DNA from: Rhodoferax sp.
GTDB lineage: Bacteria > Pseudomonadota > Gammaproteobacteria > Burkholderiales > Burkholderiaceae_C
Direction: 5' to 3'
NCBI GenBank assembly: GCA_030683195.1
Contig: JAUXQA010000141.1
Coordinates: 1-6,324 of the forward strand
DNA length: 6,324 nucleotides
Shown here one piece after another: positions 6,002-6,324 of this stretch. The notes beneath the pieces were generated by a model. That model was not told the origin of the DNA. It saw only the letters and a program-made list of their open reading frames with translations, and ran no database searches. Both the position numbers and the translations under genes were made by a program. The first letter of the stretch is position 1, and every line of letters begins with the position of its first letter.

Positions 6002-6324
6002 CCTTTTGGTATTGGGCGTGTTCATGGGCGCCTTGCCTTTCGCACTGCGACACACGTGGATCGGCGTGCTCTTGTGGACATGGGTGAGTGTCATGAATCC
6101 TCACAAGTTAGCTTTCGGATTTGCTTACGATGCACCGTTTGCAGCAGTTGCGGCCGGAGTCACTCTACTGTCGATGCTTGTTTCCCGCGACAAACTGAGC
6201 CTGCCATCCAGCCCCGTAGTGAAAACCTTGCTTGCATTTGTCATCTGGATGTGCGCGACGACCGCGTTTTCATTCTTTCCGGCGCTGTCCTGGGAGCAAC
6301 TCTCCAAGGTGTTGAAAATTCAGC
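5994..6324 (+). CDS. Putative O-glycosylation ligase, exosortase A-associated (3' partial)
   Basis: N-terminal 110 residues of a polytopic inner-membrane protein; the frame is open to the window end. It begins MRDLLVLGVFMGALPFALRH, followed by TWIGVLLWTWVSVMNPHKL and FGFAYDAPFAAVAAG. I recognise this as the characteristic start of the exosortase A-associated O-antigen ligase/Wzy-like family (TIGR03097, DUF5935 N-terminal region). Four hydrophobic segments are visible at about residues 3-17, 20-35, 43-64 and 74-95. Family members are thought to act in the periplasm, polymerising polysaccharide repeats or transferring glycan from a lipid carrier; the exact reaction is not established. Most of the gene, including the large periplasmic loop expected to hold catalytic residues, lies outside. 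The ATG overlaps the end of the CapK-like gene by 8 bases. This gene is the strongest evidence that the operon belongs to an XrtA/PEP-CTERM locus. Confidence 0.87.
   Translation, partial: MRDLLVLGVFMGALPFALRHTWIGVLLWTWVSVMNPHKLAFGFAYDAPFAAVAAGVTLLSMLVSRDKLSLPSSPVVKTLLAFVIWMCATTAFSFFPALSWEQLSKVLKIQ

Overview
The window is one stretch of a capsule/exopolysaccharide biosynthesis operon of the exosortase A (XrtA/EpsH1, PEP-CTERM) type. It most likely comes from a betaproteobacterium (Burkholderiales/Rhodocyclales-like). The basis is protein-family resemblance at the two ends, a base composition that looks moderately GC-rich by eye, and frequent GTG starts. No exosortase or PEP-CTERM substrate gene lies inside the window, so the XrtA assignment rests on the two edge genes.

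Layout: six genes, all on the + strand, each overlapping the next by 4 to 14 bases, with no intergenic space. (1) 1-1134: a glycosyltransferase of the PEP-CTERM/EpsH1-associated sugar transferase type, cut at its 5' end by the window edge. (2) 1131-2447: an AlgD-like GDP-mannose 6-dehydrogenase. (3) 2438-3505: a membrane-anchored transglutaminase-like protein with an intact Cys-His-Asp triad. (4) 3492-4625: a GT4-type glycosyltransferase. (5) 4622-6001: a CapK/PaaK-like adenylate-forming enzyme. (6) 5994-6324: the N-terminal part of an exosortase A-associated putative O-glycosylation ligase (O-antigen ligase/Wzy-like membrane protein), cut by the right edge. I see no promoter, terminator, RNA gene, insertion sequence, CRISPR array or long repeat.

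How the genes may work together (inference): the dehydrogenase would supply GDP-mannuronic acid, or a related uronic acid donor. The two glycosyltransferases would extend a lipid-linked repeat unit on the cytoplasmic side. The membrane ligase/polymerase would act on the periplasmic side. The CapK-like enzyme and the periplasm-facing transglutaminase-like protein are the least explained members. They are candidates for adding or moving an acyl or amide substituent on the polymer or on a protein partner.

The most unusual feature is the transglutaminase-like gene locked by overlaps between algD and a glycosyltransferase gene. Genes 2 to 5 look like a polymer-specific cassette set between two XrtA-locus marker genes.
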